A stretch of 64,000 nucleotides of DNA from Hymenobacter edaphi (GTDB lineage Bacteria; Bacteroidota; Bacteroidia; Cytophagales; Hymenobacteraceae): positions 1,054,001-1,118,000 of the forward strand of contig NZ_QHKM01000001.1 in assembly GCF_003258365.1 (NCBI RefSeq), given 5' to 3'. A program made the position numbers and the translations under genes. This document shows positions 53,222 to 62,273 of the stretch, one piece after another. The first letter of the stretch is position 1. Each line of letters begins with the position of its first letter. The notes below the pieces were generated by a model. The model was not told the DNA's origin, did not search any database, and was given only the letters and a program-made list of their open reading frames with translations.

Positions 53222-54763
53222 TTACAGATCGAGGGGTTTGCCCTGGTAGAAGTCGAGCACTTTGCGGCGGAAGAGGTACTCGTACTTGGCCTGAATCATG
53301 TTGGATTCGGCCCCGGCCAGGTTGTTTTTGGCCTGGTTGAAGTCGGTGCCGTTGAGCAGGCCGTTGTTGAAGCGGATTTCGGCGTTGCGGTAAGCCGTGG
53401 TCAGCGCCTCCACCTGCCGCTTGTTCGAGGCGTAGCGCCGCTGGGCCGCCAGCGCGTCGGCGTAAGCCTGCTGAATGGTCTGGCGCAGGGTCAGGCGCGT
53501 CTGCTCGGCGCGCAGCTCGGCCTGCTTGGTGCCGATGATGGAGCGCTGCACGTTGGTGCGCGCCTGCCAGCCGTTGAGGATGGGAATGGTCAGGTTGAAG
53601 CTCAGCTGCTTACCGATGTTGTTTTTTACCTGCGAGCCGAAGCCTTCGGGCAGCGTCTGGAAGCCCGGCTGCCGGATGCCGGCAAACACGCCCGGCACCA
53701 GCACCGGCACCCCGGTGGTGGGGTTGATCTGGTAAATAAAGCCCGAGGGCACGATAACGGAGTCGCCGGACAGCTTGCGGGCAATGCGGGCCGAGGAGTA
53801 GCCCGAAAAGATGCTGGCCCCGAACGAAAGGCGCGGGTAGTAGGCCCCGCGGGCCACTTCCACCCCGCGCAGAGCGCTTTGCACGCGCAAATCGGCAGCT
53901 TTCACCTGCGGCTGGGTGGTCTGGGCAATCTGGTAGGTGCCGTCGGCGTCGCTGTCCATGGCCGGCATTTCATCCGGGTCGGGCAGTTGGGGCACCACCA
54001 GCGTGAGCGAGTTGGTGCGGGCCTGGTCGAGGTTGAGCAGCTGGGCCACCTGCAGGCGGGCCAGGTCGCGCTGGTTCTGAGCCGTCACCACGCTCACTTC
54101 GTCGGAGGCCAGCTGGGCCTGGGCGTCGAGCAGGTTGCTTTCGGCCACGGCCCCGGCGCGCAGCAGCTTCTGGGTGCGGTCGATCTGGGATTGGTCGGTG
54201 TTGATGCGCAGCTGGCTGGCGCGCAGCAGCTCCTCGCCCAGCAAATACTGCAGATAGGCCGAGGCCACGTTCAGCGAGAGGTCGTTGCGGGCCTGGTCGA
54301 TGTCGAGCAAAGCGGCCTGGTAGTCGAGGCCGTAGCGCTTGATGTTGTTGCGCACCTGAAAGCCCGAAAAGACGTTCAGGCCCGCCGTGGCCGAGAAGTT
54401 GTTGGCCCGGGTGGTCTGGCTCTGGAAAGTGTAGGTGAGCGGGTCCACGTTGGTGCCGTAGTTCCAGGTCTGCGAGGCGTTGGCGTTGGCCGTGGGCAGC
54501 TGGCTGAGCCGGGTCTGACGCAGCGTGGCCTCGCTCAGCTCGGCCTGCAGCTGCGACTGGCGCACTGTCAGGTTGTTCTGAATGGCGTACTCCACGGCCT
54601 GCTGCAGCGTGAACGGACCGGAAGGCGCGGCCTGGGGAACGGCAGCCGCGGGCGGCGCGGCGGGCGGCACCACCTGGGCCGCGGCGGGCCCAGCCAGGGC
54701 GGCGGCCACCAGCACGGCGCCGGAGCGCAGGCCGCGGGGAAGAAGCGTAGCAGTTTGTTTCAT
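53222..54763 (-). CDS. TolC-family outer-membrane efflux protein
   Basis: A 513-residue outer-membrane channel with two OEP repeats. Signal peptide RSGAVLVAAALAGPAAAQ, then a Pro/Ala linker, then FTLQQAVEYAIQNNLTVRQSQLQ, the usual first helix. The second repeat starts near DGTYQIAQTTQPQVKAADLRVQSALRGVEVARGAYYPRLS. Start at ATG 54763 gives the signal peptide. It is upstream of the adaptor gene on the same strand, so the two form an incomplete efflux operon. Confidence 0.92.
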   Translation of the reverse strand: MKQTATLLPRGLRSGAVLVAAALAGPAAAQVVPPAAPPAAAVPQAAPSGPFTLQQAVEYAIQNNLTVRQSQLQAELSEATLRQTRLSQLPTANANASQTWNYGTNVDPLTYTFQSQTTRANNFSATAGLNVFSGFQVRNNIKRYGLDYQAALLDIDQARNDLSLNVASAYLQYLLGEELLRASQLRINTDQSQIDRTQKLLRAGAVAESNLLDAQAQLASDEVSVVTAQNQRDLARLQVAQLLNLDQARTNSLTLVVPQLPDPDEMPAMDSDADGTYQIAQTTQPQVKAADLRVQSALRGVEVARGAYYPRLSFGASIFSGYSSARIARKLSGDSVIVPSGFIYQINPTTGVPVLVPGVFAGIRQPGFQTLPEGFGSQVKNNIGKQLSFNLTIPILNGWQARTNVQRSIIGTKQAELRAEQTRLTLRQTIQQAYADALAAQRRYASNKRQVEALTTAYRNAEIRFNNGLLNGTDFNQAKNNLAGAESNMIQAKYEYLFRRKVLDFYQGKPLDL

Positions 54764-54880
54764 CGGGCAGGCAATTTCGGGGGGCGGATTAAGGCAGCTT
54801 GCGGCAGCGGGGCCGCCGGGCACCGGCTCGCCGGCGCGGTATCCGGACAATGATAAATAGGAAGCGGCACGGCCGCAAGC

Positions 54881-55561
54881 TTAATCAATACTGGGGATGT
54901 AGCGCACCTGGTGCACCCAGCGCAGGTGGCGCAGGTACTGCAGGGAGATGTCGTTCAGCGGCGAGTCCATTTCGATAAACTGCCGGGCCACCTGGTTTTT
55001 GCCCTTGCGCGACACGTTCATGGTGGCAATGTTGCAGTCGTCGTGGGCGATGATGTCGGCGATGAAGGCAATGGAGCCCTTCACGTCGTCGGCGTCGATG
55101 ATGAGCGTGTGCAGCGCGGCCGAAAAGTCGCAGGGAAACCCGTCGACCTCCACGATGCGAATCACCCCGCCGCCCCGGCTCTGGCCCACCACGTCGACGG
55201 CCGTGCCGGCCCGCTCGTCGCGCAGCTGCAGGCGGATGGTGTTCGGGTGCATGGTCGAGGCGTTGCCCACGCCCTGAAACGTGTACTGCAGCCCGGCCGC
55301 CTGGGCGTGGTCGAAGGCCTCGCGGATGCGCTTGTCGTCGGTAGGATAATCCAGCAGCCCGGCCACGATGGCGCGGTCGGAGCCGTGGCCCTCGTAGGTG
55401 CGGGCGAAGGAATTGTAGAAGGTGATGGTGGCGTGGGTGGGCAGCGAACCGAGCACCCGGATGGCGGCGCGGGCAATGCGCACCACCCCGGCCGTGTGCG
55501 AGGAGCTGGGCCCGATCATCACCGGCCCAATCATATCAAAAATCGACGATTTCTCAGCCAT
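54881..55561 (-). CDS. sdaAB: L-serine dehydratase, beta subunit
   Basis: Iron-sulfur dependent serine deaminase beta chain, forming pyruvate and ammonia with the alpha subunit (SdaAA), which carries the cluster cysteines and is not in the window. 226 residues. The substrate-binding motif GPSSSHTAG lies at residues 17-25, and GHGSDRAIVAGLL follows. From about residue 150 an ACT domain (HTLIIDADDVKGSIAFIADIIAHDDCNIATMNVSRKGKN) could sense an amino acid. A TAAAGGTA sequence (minus strand TACCTTTA) lies just upstream. Confidence 0.94.
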   Translation of the reverse strand: MAEKSSIFDMIGPVMIGPSSSHTAGVVRIARAAIRVLGSLPTHATITFYNSFARTYEGHGSDRAIVAGLLDYPTDDKRIREAFDHAQAAGLQYTFQGVGNASTMHPNTIRLQLRDERAGTAVDVVGQSRGGGVIRIVEVDGFPCDFSAALHTLIIDADDVKGSIAFIADIIAHDDCNIATMNVSRKGKNQVARQFIEMDSPLNDISLQYLRHLRWVHQVRYIPSID

Positions 55562-55767
55562 TTTTCTGCGGGAAAGCGGGCTAAAGGTACTGCCTCACCC
55601 CACAAAACCAACGGCATATTCGACCAACCCGCCCGCCGCCCGCCGGTTCCCGGCAATCCACTATACAAAACCCGGCCCCACGCTGGCATTTTCTGTTCTT
55701 TTTCGTTCTTTGTGACTTCCCACACCCACCCACCCCCACCCCCTACCTGCTTCCTCCCTCCCCCTCC

Positions 55768-56757
55768 ATGCCAAACCAGGAAGAGTTTTCGCCCGCGGTC
55801 CTCACCCAGCTGCGGCGCTTACAGGAGAAGTATGCCGCTGACGGTCAAGACCTGGCGGGGTACCTCGAAGGCTTGTACCACGCGGATTACGTCAACTACT
55901 GGGACTATATCGAGCTGGATACGCTGCTCTCGCTCCAACGGCCCCTCACCAAGATTCCCGACGAGCGAATCTTCATCATGTACCACCAGATTACGGAGCT
56001 GTACTTCAAGCTCTGCCTGGAAGAGTACGAACAGATCGGCAACCTGCAGCAGCCCGCCCTGGGCGAGCTGGTGCTGCGCCTGGGCCGCATCAACCGCTAC
56101 TTCGAGAACCTGATCGACTCGTTCGACGTGATGGTCGACGGCATGGACCGGCAGCAGTTTCTGCAGTTCCGCATGGCGCTGATGCCGGCCTCCGGCTTTC
56201 AGTCGGTGCAGTACCGGCTGATTGAAATCAGCTCGACCGACCTGGGCAACCTCGTCGACAAGGAGCAGCAGCGCCTGCTGGGCGAGTCGGACAACCACGA
56301 GGAGCTGATGGGCTGCATCTACTGGAAAGCCGGCGCCACCCTGGAAACCGACGGCGCCAAGACGCTTACCCTGAAGCAGTTCGAGGCCAAGTACCACCAA
56401 ACCCTGCTCGACCACGCCGCCCGCTTCCGCCACCGCAACGTGTGGGCCGTGGTGCAGCGCCTGCCCGAGGAGGACCGCCGCCACCCGCGCCTGCTGCGCC
56501 AGCTCAAGCAGCTCGACGTGAACGTGAACATCAACTGGCCCCTGATGCACTACAAATCGGCAGTGCGCTACCTGGAGCGCCAGGCCGGCGACGCGGTGCC
56601 CGCCACCGGCGGCACCAACTGGCGCAAGTACCTGCCCCCGAAGTTTCAGAAGCGTATTTTCTACCCCCAGCTCTGGACCGAGCAGGAATTTGAGGACTGG
56701 GGCCGCAGCTGGGTGGATAAAGTGCTGGAAGAAACGGCCGTTGCCAGCTCCCACTAA
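55768..56757 (+). CDS. Tryptophan 2,3-dioxygenase family protein
   Basis: A haem dioxygenase that opens the indole ring of tryptophan to N-formylkynurenine. 329 residues. YVNYWDYIELDTLLSLQRP and FIMYHQITELYFKLCLEE match the substrate-binding helices; MALMPASGFQSVQYRLIE is strongly conserved. The haem-ligand histidine is most likely in WPLMHYKSAVRYLE, followed by ATGGTNWRKYL in place of the usual GTGGSSGxxYL. That change is seen in bacterial relatives, so I use the family name rather than kynA. No other kynurenine gene is in the window. Confidence 0.85.
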   Translation: MPNQEEFSPAVLTQLRRLQEKYAADGQDLAGYLEGLYHADYVNYWDYIELDTLLSLQRPLTKIPDERIFIMYHQITELYFKLCLEEYEQIGNLQQPALGELVLRLGRINRYFENLIDSFDVMVDGMDRQQFLQFRMALMPASGFQSVQYRLIEISSTDLGNLVDKEQQRLLGESDNHEELMGCIYWKAGATLETDGAKTLTLKQFEAKYHQTLLDHAARFRHRNVWAVVQRLPEEDRRHPRLLRQLKQLDVNVNINWPLMHYKSAVRYLERQAGDAVPATGGTNWRKYLPPKFQKRIFYPQLWTEQEFEDWGRSWVDKVLEETAVASSH

Positions 56758-56774
56758 TTTTTTGCACTACGCAG

Positions 56775-56802
56775 GCGCCCGGGCATACCACTGCCCGGGC
56801 GC
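56775..56802 (+). terminator. Hairpin terminator of the dioxygenase gene
   Basis: Arms 56775-56785 and 56792-56802 pair exactly (11 bp) with a six-base loop, 18 bases after the stop, followed by TTTCGTTA. Confidence 0.78.
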
Positions 56803-56853
56803 TTTCGTTATATTGCACCCGATAGTAGCCGCCGCCCGCCGTTCTGCCTGCCT

Positions 56854-57345
56854 ATGAAACGCTTGCTTATCGCCCTGCCCCTGGCCGCCTTTACGCTGAC
56901 TGTTTCGCTGGCCGGCGGCACCCAAAGCGGCCCGGCCCCGCTGAACACCCTGCCCCGCTACGGCGGCGCCAGCAAATCCAAGGCCCTGCGCAAGCTCGAC
57001 CAGGAGTTCATCAACCAGTCCTTGAAGCAGTACCGGCAGGACCGCCGCGCGGCCTCCGAAAGCTCGGTATCGGAAGGCTGGAGCCACTTCTACGCCAGCG
57101 ACGTAGCCACCAGCATCAAGCGCTTCAACCAGGCCTGGCTGCTCGATTCGACCAACGCCAACGTGTATTACGGCTTCAGCGCCTGCCTTACCGAGCAGGG
57201 CGAAGCGGCGGCAGCGCACCGCTACTTCCAACTCGCCCAGCGCTACGACGTGCAGAACCAGGGCGCCAACAAGTACTACGAGCGGCTGACCTTGTACTAC
57301 CAGAGCCGCAAGCAGACGGCCTCCCGCAGCGCCGGGGCGGTGTAG
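56854..57345 (+). CDS. Secreted TPR-like protein
   Basis: A 163-residue exported protein. Signal peptide KRLLIALPLAAFTLTVSLAGG. The mature part is helical, with two to three TPR-like pairs (EGWSHFYASDVATSIKRFNQAWLLDSTNANVYYGFSACLTEQG, AAAHRYFQLAQRYD). A TATATTGC sequence about 40 bases upstream may be its -7 element. Function unknown. Confidence 0.7.
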   Translation: MKRLLIALPLAAFTLTVSLAGGTQSGPAPLNTLPRYGGASKSKALRKLDQEFINQSLKQYRQDRRAASESSVSEGWSHFYASDVATSIKRFNQAWLLDSTNANVYYGFSACLTEQGEAAAAHRYFQLAQRYDVQNQGANKYYERLTLYYQSRKQTASRSAGAV

Positions 57346-57468
57346 CCGGGCTTTTCTTTAGGGCTTTTCCTGATGTTTACGCGGCCGGGGCTTCTTGTAA
57401 GCCTCGGCCGTTTTTTGATCTGACCGCTGCCCATACCAATCTGCTGCCGAGTTGCGTTGGCGTTCCGT

Positions 57469-58233
57469 ATGCATTGCTTTTTCCCGTTAGTGCGGGCCTG
57501 CTTCGTTATGCTTGGCGTGTTCCCGTTCGCGGGTCTGGCCCAGGCCACCCGCGCCGTAACAATCAAGCGGGAGCAACCTGAATATTTCACCGAAAGCTAC
57601 TCGGTGCTGCTGACCGACAGCCGCACCCGGCACGGCGCCTACGCCAAAAACGTCCTGCTCAACCGGGCGGTGGTGCGCGGCTACTACCACAACGGGCAAA
57701 AGGATAGCGTCTGGACCTTTTACTACGCCCCCAGCGGACAGGTCCAGTCGCGCGGACGCTACCGGGCGGGCCAGAAAGCCGGCATCTGGGAATACCGGCA
57801 ACCGGACGGTGCGCTGGCTTACCACTACGACCACACCCGCAACGCGCTGGATATGCCTTCGGCTTTGCTTGCTGCTGACACCGTAACCCGGGTGGTGGAG
57901 CAGAACGGCCAGCGGCAGCGGCGCCCCCGGATTCGGCCCGCGCTGTTTGTCGGCGGTGATGAAACGCGCTGGCTCGGCGGTGACGGCCGGGTACGGTTTC
58001 CCAATGCCGCCCTGAAGCGCCAGGCCAGTGGCTTGGTCCTAATTGAATTCATCATCGACGAACAGGGCAACGCGACGGGTTTTCGCGTCGCCCAAGGCCA
58101 GGACCCCGCCCTCGATCAGGAGGCGCTACGCGTTACCCGGCACGTGTTCGATAACCAGTGGCTACCAGCAACGGAAGCAGGTAAACCGGTGCGGCTGGTT
58201 TACAAGGTGCCGTTTACGTTCCGCATCAACTAA
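57469..58233 (+). CDS. Secreted MORN-like/TonB C-terminal domain protein
   Basis: A 254-residue exported protein. Signal peptide VRACFVMLGVFPFAGLAQA. Residues about 65-120 have three MORN-like units (GYYHNGQKDSVWTFYY, SGQVQSRGRYRAGQKAGIWEY). The C-terminal 80 residues form a TonB_C-type domain (GLVLIEFIIDEQGNATGFRVAQGQDPALDQEALRV, PVRLVYKVPFTF). Such proteins are frequent in Bacteroidota; energising of outer-membrane transport has not been shown for them. The frame also has a TTG 12 bases upstream, but ATG 57469 fits the signal peptide better. Confidence 0.75.
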   Translation: MHCFFPLVRACFVMLGVFPFAGLAQATRAVTIKREQPEYFTESYSVLLTDSRTRHGAYAKNVLLNRAVVRGYYHNGQKDSVWTFYYAPSGQVQSRGRYRAGQKAGIWEYRQPDGALAYHYDHTRNALDMPSALLAADTVTRVVEQNGQRQRRPRIRPALFVGGDETRWLGGDGRVRFPNAALKRQASGLVLIEFIIDEQGNATGFRVAQGQDPALDQEALRVTRHVFDNQWLPATEAGKPVRLVYKVPFTFRIN

Positions 58234-58277
58234 AGGGTGGCTTCAGCCGCGGCTCCCGCCCGCGGAACCATTCGCCG

Positions 58278-58285
58278 TATCTTTG
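58278..58285 (+). promoter_or_regulatory. -7 element TATCTTTG of the FAD oxidoreductase gene
   Basis: TATCTTTG is an exact fit to TAnnTTTG, 56 bases before the start codon at 58342. Confidence 0.65.
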
Positions 58286-58341
58286 CCGTCTGACATCTAC
58301 CCCTACCGGCTTGCGGGCCCAACTCCCCGCCGCTCTTTCTG

Positions 58342-59907
58342 ATGCAAAAACGCGAAGTTGAAATCGTCCTCTCGCCCGCCGAGGCGTACGACGAGCTGGC
58401 CCGCTACCGGGCCCTGCTGGATGCTGCCGGCCTGAAGCCCGGCGAAGCTGATTTTGTTCACCTGCTGCGCCGCAGCATTGATGCGCGCGGGCGCAACGTG
58501 GGCGTGCGGCTGCGGGCCGACGTGTACCAGACGCCCCCGCCCCGGGAGCTGTTCGGGCCCTGGGTGCAGTACCAGGACGTGAGTCGGGCGCCGAAGCGCG
58601 TCGTTATCGTGGGCGCCGGGCCGGCGGGTTTGTTTGCGGCCCTGCGCTGCATCGAGCTGGGCCTGAAGCCCATCGTGCTGGAACGCGGCAAGGACGTGCG
58701 CACCCGCCGCCGCGACCTGGCCGCGCTCAATAAGGAGCACGTCGTCAACCCCGACTCCAACTACTGCTTCGGCGAGGGCGGCGCGGGCACTTACTCCGAC
58801 GGCAAGCTCTACACCCGTTCCAAGAAGCGCGGCGACGTGCAACGGGTGCTGCGCCTGCTGGTGCAGCACGGCGCCACCCCGGAAATTCTGGTCGACGCGC
58901 ACCCGCACATCGGCACCAACAAGCTGCCCTACGTGGTGCAGGCCCTGCGCCAGAGCATCCTCGACCACGGCGGCGAAGTGCTGTTCGATACCCGCGTGGA
59001 TGACTTGATTCTCGCCGACGGCCGCATCCGCGGCGTGGTGACCGGGCAGGGCCAGGAAATCCTCGGCGACGCGGTGATTCTGGCCACCGGCCACTCGGCG
59101 CGGGATATGTACGAGCTGCTGCTGCGCCGCAAGGTGCGCATCGAGGCCAAGCCCTTTGCCCTGGGCGTGCGCGTGGAGCATCAGCAAAGCCTGATCGATC
59201 AGGCTCAGTACCACCGCGCCGACCGCGGGCAGCTGCCGGCCGCTTCGTACGCGCTGGTGCAGCAGTCGGACGGGCCCGGGGGGCAGCGCGGGGTGTTTTC
59301 GTTCTGCATGTGCCCGGGCGGCTTCATCGTGCCGGCGGCCACGGCGCCGGGCGAGGTGGTAGTCAATGGCATGAGCCCCTCGCGCCGCGACTCGCGCTTT
59401 GCCAACTCGGGCATCGTGGTGGCCATCGAGCCGGCGGACATGAACCTGAAGCGCGACGGCGTGCTGGCCGGCCTGCGCCTGCAGCAGGAAATCGAGCAGC
59501 GGGCCTGCCAGCTGGCGGGCGGCACCCAGCTGGCTCCGGCCCAGCTGCTGGGCGACTTCGTGCAGAGCAAGACGTCGCGCAGCCTGCTCGAAACCTCCTA
59601 CCAACCCGGCCTGGTGTCGGTGGCCATGGACGAGGTGCTGGGAGCCGGCCTGGCCGACCGGCTGCGGCAGGGCTTCCGGGCTTTCGGGCGCAAGATTCCG
59701 GGCTTCACGACCAACAACGCGCAGATTGTGGGCGTGGAAAGCCGCACCTCCGCCCCGGTGCGCATCCCGCGCGACGCGGCCACGCTGGAGCACCCGGAGG
59801 TGCGCGGGCTGTTTCCGTGCGGCGAGGGCGCGGGCTTCGCGGGCGGCATCGTGTCGGCGGCCATGGACGGCGAGCGGTGCGCCGAGGCGGCCCTGGCTTC
59901 GCTGTAA
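58342..59907 (+). CDS. FAD-dependent dehydrogenase (COG2509-like)
   Basis: A 521-residue flavoprotein. An N-terminal domain of about 85 residues (EIVLSPAEAYDE, HLLRRSIDARGRNVGVRLRADV) precedes the FAD-binding motif IVGAGPAGLFAALRC (GxGxxG at 91-96) and LERGKDVRTRRRD. Later come GEGGAGTYSDGKLYTR, ILATGHSARDMYELL and the C-terminal FPCGEGAGFAGGIVSAAMDG. This layout fits uncharacterised FAD dehydrogenases of COG2509. Substrate unknown. It has its own promoter and precedes the CoA-binding gene by about 100 bases. Confidence 0.87.
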   Translation: MQKREVEIVLSPAEAYDELARYRALLDAAGLKPGEADFVHLLRRSIDARGRNVGVRLRADVYQTPPPRELFGPWVQYQDVSRAPKRVVIVGAGPAGLFAALRCIELGLKPIVLERGKDVRTRRRDLAALNKEHVVNPDSNYCFGEGGAGTYSDGKLYTRSKKRGDVQRVLRLLVQHGATPEILVDAHPHIGTNKLPYVVQALRQSILDHGGEVLFDTRVDDLILADGRIRGVVTGQGQEILGDAVILATGHSARDMYELLLRRKVRIEAKPFALGVRVEHQQSLIDQAQYHRADRGQLPAASYALVQQSDGPGGQRGVFSFCMCPGGFIVPAATAPGEVVVNGMSPSRRDSRFANSGIVVAIEPADMNLKRDGVLAGLRLQQEIEQRACQLAGGTQLAPAQLLGDFVQSKTSRSLLETSYQPGLVSVAMDEVLGAGLADRLRQGFRAFGRKIPGFTTNNAQIVGVESRTSAPVRIPRDAATLEHPEVRGLFPCGEGAGFAGGIVSAAMDGERCAEAALASL

Positions 59908-60004
59908 GTCTCGGCGGCAGCTTCCGGTCGGTGCTTTTCGTATAGCCGCACTACCAAATCCTTTCTTCCACCCTGACCGGGCGCGGGCGCCGCGCTCCTC
60001 TCCT

Positions 60005-60370
60005 ATGGCTAACAAGAAAACCGTCGTCATCGGCGCTTCCGATAATCCGGCCCGCTACTCGTTTCAGGCCGTCAACCGGCTGAAAAGCTACGGGCACGAA
60101 GTGGTGCCGGTGGGCATCCGCAAGGGCCAGGTGGCCGGGCTCGATATTCACGTCGACAAGCCCGAAGTGAACAGCGTGGATACTGTGACGCTGTACGTGG
60201 GGCCGCAAAACCAGCCCGCCTGGTACGATTACATCCTGGATCTGAAGCCCAAGCGCATCATCTTCAACCCCGGCACCGAGAACTACGAGCTGGAGCGCCG
60301 GGCCCGCGAGCAGGGCATTCAAACCATCGAAGCCTGCACGCTGGTGATGCTGTCGGTGGGCAATTACTAA
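60005..60370 (+). CDS. CoA-binding domain protein (YccU-like)
   Basis: A 121-residue Rossmann-fold protein. The start KKTVVIGASDNPARYSFQAV, then YGHEVVPVGI, VTLYVGPQNQP, IFNPGTENYELE and the end EACTLVMLSVGNY match the CoA_binding_2 family, related to the acyl-CoA synthetase subunit that binds CoA. Its role is unknown. The frame continues upstream but ATG 60005 is at the family start. Confidence 0.9.
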   Translation: MANKKTVVIGASDNPARYSFQAVNRLKSYGHEVVPVGIRKGQVAGLDIHVDKPEVNSVDTVTLYVGPQNQPAWYDYILDLKPKRIIFNPGTENYELERRAREQGIQTIEACTLVMLSVGNY

Positions 60371-60440
60371 GGCTGGCTGTATGGCGGCTATCAGGGCGTC
60401 ATGTTACGACAAGCTACCCAAAGCCCGCGCCCCGCAGAAC

Positions 60441-60530
60441 GTCATGCTGAGCTTGTCGAAGCATCTATCCCGCTTCGTTGAATTGTATCTGACGAAGCGG
60501 TGGAGATGCTTCGACTGCGCTCAGCATGAC
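60441..60530. repeat. Full palindromic interspersed element, GTCATGCTGAGC type
   Basis: GTCATGCTGAGCTTGTCGAA and GCATCT at the left are mirrored by AGATGCTTCGACTGCGCTCAGCATGAC at the right, with CCGCTTCGT/ACGAAGCGG inside. At about 90 bases it is the most complete copy in the window; partial or variant copies lie at 25530, 27575 and 29615. Confidence 0.85.
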
Positions 60531-60586
60531 GGCCTTTTTTGCCCCGGATGGCTTCCGGATAGGCACCAAACAGATCAGTCCGTCGG

Positions 60587-60639
60587 CCGCCAAGAAAAAA
60601 GCCTCCGTGCGCTTGGCACGGAGGCTTTTTTCTTGGCGG
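60587..60639. terminator. Perfect 24-bp bidirectional terminator
   Basis: Arms 60587-60610 and 60616-60639 pair exactly around a five-base loop, and each strand carries T6 in the 3' arm. It ends the minus-strand SDR gene (stop at 60647) and reads from the left. Confidence 0.85.
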
Positions 60640-60646
60640 CGCGGCG

Positions 60647-61441
60647 TTACTCCGCGTTGCCGTACATGTTGGATTCGCCGCCGTCGATGGCAATGGTCTG
60701 GCCGCTGACGTAGGAGGCGTCGTCGCTGAGCAGGAAGGCCACCAGCTTGGCTACCTCTTCGGGCTGGCCCAGGCGCCGGGTGGGGTTGTGGCTGGCGTAC
60801 TGGGCTTCGGCCTGCTTGGGGTCGGCGGGGTTGACCTGCTTAAAGGCCTCGGCCACCATGGGCGTGAGAATGGCGCCGGGGGCAATGGCGTTGGTGGTGA
60901 TGCCGTAGCGGCCGTATTCCAGGGCCGCGTTCTTGGTCATGCCCGACACGGCGTGTTTGCTGGCCACGTAGGGCATCTGGTTGAGCACCCCGCGGATGCC
61001 GCCCACCGAGGCCACGTTGACAATGCGGCCGTACTGCTGCTTTTGCATCACGGGCAGCACGTAGCGCAGGCCGTAGTACACGCCCATCAGGTTGATGTCG
61101 ATGACCTTTTTGAACACCGCAAGGTCGTACTCGGTGATGGGCGCCTGCTTGCCCTCGATGCCAGCGTTGTTGTAAAACGCGTCGATGCGGCCGAAGCGCT
61201 CCACGGTTTTGTCGACGTAGTTGCGCACGGCGGCTTCATCGGATACGTCGGCGACGATGGTCAGCACCTCGGCTTCGGCAAACGCCTGCCCGATGGCCTG
61301 CTGCGCCTCCCGCAGGCTCTGCTCGTTGTAGTCGACCAAGGCCAGGCGGGCGCCCTGGCGGGCCAATTCCTGGGCGGCGGCCAGGCCGAGGCCCATGGCC
61401 GCACCCGTTATCAGCACGACTTTTCCTTGCATGTTGCTCAT
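60647..61441 (-). CDS. Short-chain dehydrogenase/reductase
   Basis: A 264-residue classical SDR. Cofactor motif TGAAMGLG (12-19), structural NNAG (91-94), catalytic Ser145 (VNVASVGG), Tyr158 and Lys162 (YVASKHAV), and the C-terminal DDASYVSGQTIAIDGG. The cofactor aspartate in ALVDYNE favours NAD(H) over NADP(H). Substrate is not determined by these features. Monocistronic. Confidence 0.92.
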   Translation of the reverse strand: MSNMQGKVVLITGAAMGLGLAAAQELARQGARLALVDYNEQSLREAQQAIGQAFAEAEVLTIVADVSDEAAVRNYVDKTVERFGRIDAFYNNAGIEGKQAPITEYDLAVFKKVIDINLMGVYYGLRYVLPVMQKQQYGRIVNVASVGGIRGVLNQMPYVASKHAVSGMTKNAALEYGRYGITTNAIAPGAILTPMVAEAFKQVNPADPKQAEAQYASHNPTRRLGQPEEVAKLVAFLLSDDASYVSGQTIAIDGGESNMYGNAE

Positions 61442-61694
61442 GGTATTCTAAATCAATGTTGGTACATATAATACCGCTGGCAGCGGCATTTGTTCGGAAA
61501 ACCAGCATTGTACCTTGAACGCCCGTGCGCATTCATTGGCCCGAAACCAGCCTGTCAGGCGCGGAGGGGCGCCTGATCCAAGCCGCGGTTGCACCTTGCG
61601 AAAAATTTTTCCAGCCGGCGGGCAACCCCATTCCCGGCTTCTCCATCTAGCGCTTCAAACACCCCGCTCCTGCCCTACTCCTACTTTCTGAGCC

Positions 61695-62273
61695 GTGAAC
61701 GAAGTCGAACTCATCAGTGCCTGCCGGCAAGGTAGCGTCCGGGCGCAGAAGCAGCTCTATGAGCGCTTCGCCGGGCTGATGCTGACGGTGTGCCTGCGCT
61801 ACCTGCGCCAGCGCGCCGACGCCGAGGAGGCCATGCTCACGGGTTTCGTGAAGGTGTTCCGGGCCCTGGAACAGTACCGCCACGAAGGCTCGTTTGAGGG
61901 CTGGATCCGGCGCATCATGGTCAACGAAGCCCTCGGGCAGCTGCGCAAGAAAGAGCCGCTGCACCTCGCCATCGACGACATGGTGACCGACGTGCCCTCG
62001 ACCCAGGCCACGGCCGAAAGCGACATGGCGGCGGCCGACCTGATGCAGCTGCTGAGCGAGCTGCCGGCCGGCTACCGCACGGTGTTCAACCTGTACGCCA
62101 TCGAAGGCTACACCCACCCCGAAATCGGCGAGATGCTGGGCATTTCGGAGGGCACCAGCAAGTCCCAGCTCAGCAAGGCCCGCGCCATGCTGCAGCGCCG
62201 CCTCGAAGCCGCCTCGGCTTCGGCTATTCCATCCACCTCAACCTCGACGCACCATGCAACCGGAAGATATTGA
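61695..62273 (+). CDS. ECF-type RNA polymerase sigma factor
   Basis: A 192-residue sigma factor. Region 2 spans about 10-80 (QLYERFAGLMLTVCLRYLRQRADAEEAMLTGFVKVF, GSFEGWIRRIMVNEALGQLR), and region 4 about 115-172 (LPAGYRTVFNLYAIEGYTHPEIGEMLGISEGTSKSQLSKARAML). It starts at GTG 61695. Its 3' end overlaps the next gene by 20 bases. The sigma/anti-sigma/target layout suggests control of an envelope response. Confidence 0.94.
   Translation: MNEVELISACRQGSVRAQKQLYERFAGLMLTVCLRYLRQRADAEEAMLTGFVKVFRALEQYRHEGSFEGWIRRIMVNEALGQLRKKEPLHLAIDDMVTDVPSTQATAESDMAAADLMQLLSELPAGYRTVFNLYAIEGYTHPEIGEMLGISEGTSKSQLSKARAMLQRRLEAASASAIPSTSTSTHHATGRY

Noticed and set aside
55768-56757. Calling this gene kynA outright
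   Set aside because: The usual GTGGSSG segment is replaced by ATGGTNW, so only the family-level name is justified.
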